A DNA stretch of 64,000 nt from Phaeobacter piscinae (GTDB taxonomy: Bacteria; Pseudomonadota; Alphaproteobacteria; Rhodobacterales; Rhodobacteraceae). The notes below the pieces were generated by a model that did no database searches, was not told the origin of the DNA, and worked only from the letters and a program-made list of their open reading frames with translations. The stretch lies in contig NZ_CP010681.1 of the NCBI RefSeq assembly GCF_002407245.1, positions 3,237,001-3,301,000 on the forward strand. The letters are read 5' to 3'. Both the position numbers and the translations under genes were made by a program. This document shows positions 63,815 to 64,000 of the stretch, piece after piece (position 1 is the first letter of the stretch; each line of letters opens with the position of its first letter).

Positions 63815-64000
63815 GGGATGTCCTTCCTTGAGGTCTGAAAACATGAGGTCAGATGACCGATGCAGTCAGCCTGGGGTCAGCCCCCTCGGACAGGCAATAA
63901 CGCGGCCCTGTTATCGAATATCACTGCGCGCAATCACCTGTGGTTATTGAATATCCCGCAACAAATGCGCAGGGTGAGGGCATGAAACAGTTGCTTATCT

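Noticed and set aside
63982..64000. ATG at the right edge preceded by GAGGG, possibly starting a plus-strand gene
   Set aside because: Only six codons are visible (MKQLLI), too few to support a gene; worth checking in the next window.

Overview
This window looks like chromosomal DNA of a marine alphaproteobacterium of the Roseobacter group (Rhodobacteraceae), probably close to Phaeobacter, Ruegeria or Leisingera. That placement rests on the protein families and gene pairings, not on a database search: a CcrM-type GANTC methyltransferase beside rnhB, a Rhodobacter-type porin, UbiH-type hydroxylase, HspQ, a DUF3576 lipoprotein before leuS, and GcvT-fused dimethylglycine/sarcosine dehydrogenase-like genes. 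The DNA is GC-rich and densely coded on both strands. I saw no rRNA, tRNA, CRISPR array, insertion sequence or prophage.

Layout. 1-5.5 kb: an edge-truncated SAM methyltransferase, pnp with two leader hairpins, a GT25 glycosyltransferase and a 1-Cys peroxiredoxin. 5.8-12.5 kb: mixed single genes (aldehyde dehydrogenase, two glyoxalase-superfamily proteins, alpha-1,2-fucosyltransferase, RluA, NTF2-like protein, SGNH hydrolase, RarD-type permease). 12.6-20.3 kb: the main accessory block, a six-gene minus-strand cluster with a cupin-XRE regulator, LysE exporter, GFA-like zinc protein, two paralogous FAD/GcvT dehydrogenases and a GlxA/GbdR-like AraC regulator. It is best read as an operon for oxidative demethylation of a methylated amine. 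20.4-31.3 kb: free-methionine-sulfoxide reductase, thiolase, an STAS/RsbW-type switch pair, gamma-glutamyltransferase-like enzyme, hspQ, a thioredoxin/Lon-N/UPF0434 operon, a ubiquinone hydroxylase, an amidase and an aminotransferase.

31.4-46.4 kb is mostly housekeeping: ftsK-lolA, a lytic-transglycosylase-like lipoprotein, xthA, an OmpR-type response regulator, ribA coupled to an L,D-transpeptidase, yggS, a major porin, and leuS-lptE-holA. leuS starts only 20 nt after a hairpin/T-tract, a possible attenuator. 46.4-51.7 kb holds a GST, a flavoprotein, an HNH protein, an enoyl-CoA hydratase-like/SDR pair and a DUF2125 protein. 51.8-56.2 kb is an envelope operon (tldE/pmbA, inositol-phosphatase family, divergent Kdo-transferase-like, lpxK). 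56.2-64 kb holds DsbA-like/DUF721, mutY, alkB-like, a class III cyclase, ccrM with two upstream GANTC sites, rnhB and a small basic exported protein.

The points most worth a second look are the demethylation operon and its operator-like repeats, the leuS and pnp leader structures, the SoxR/MerR-like promoter before the VOC gene, the GANTC pair upstream of ccrM, and several enzymes lacking expected catalytic residues. Many start codons were moved downstream of the longest open frame using Shine-Dalgarno sequences and family N-termini.
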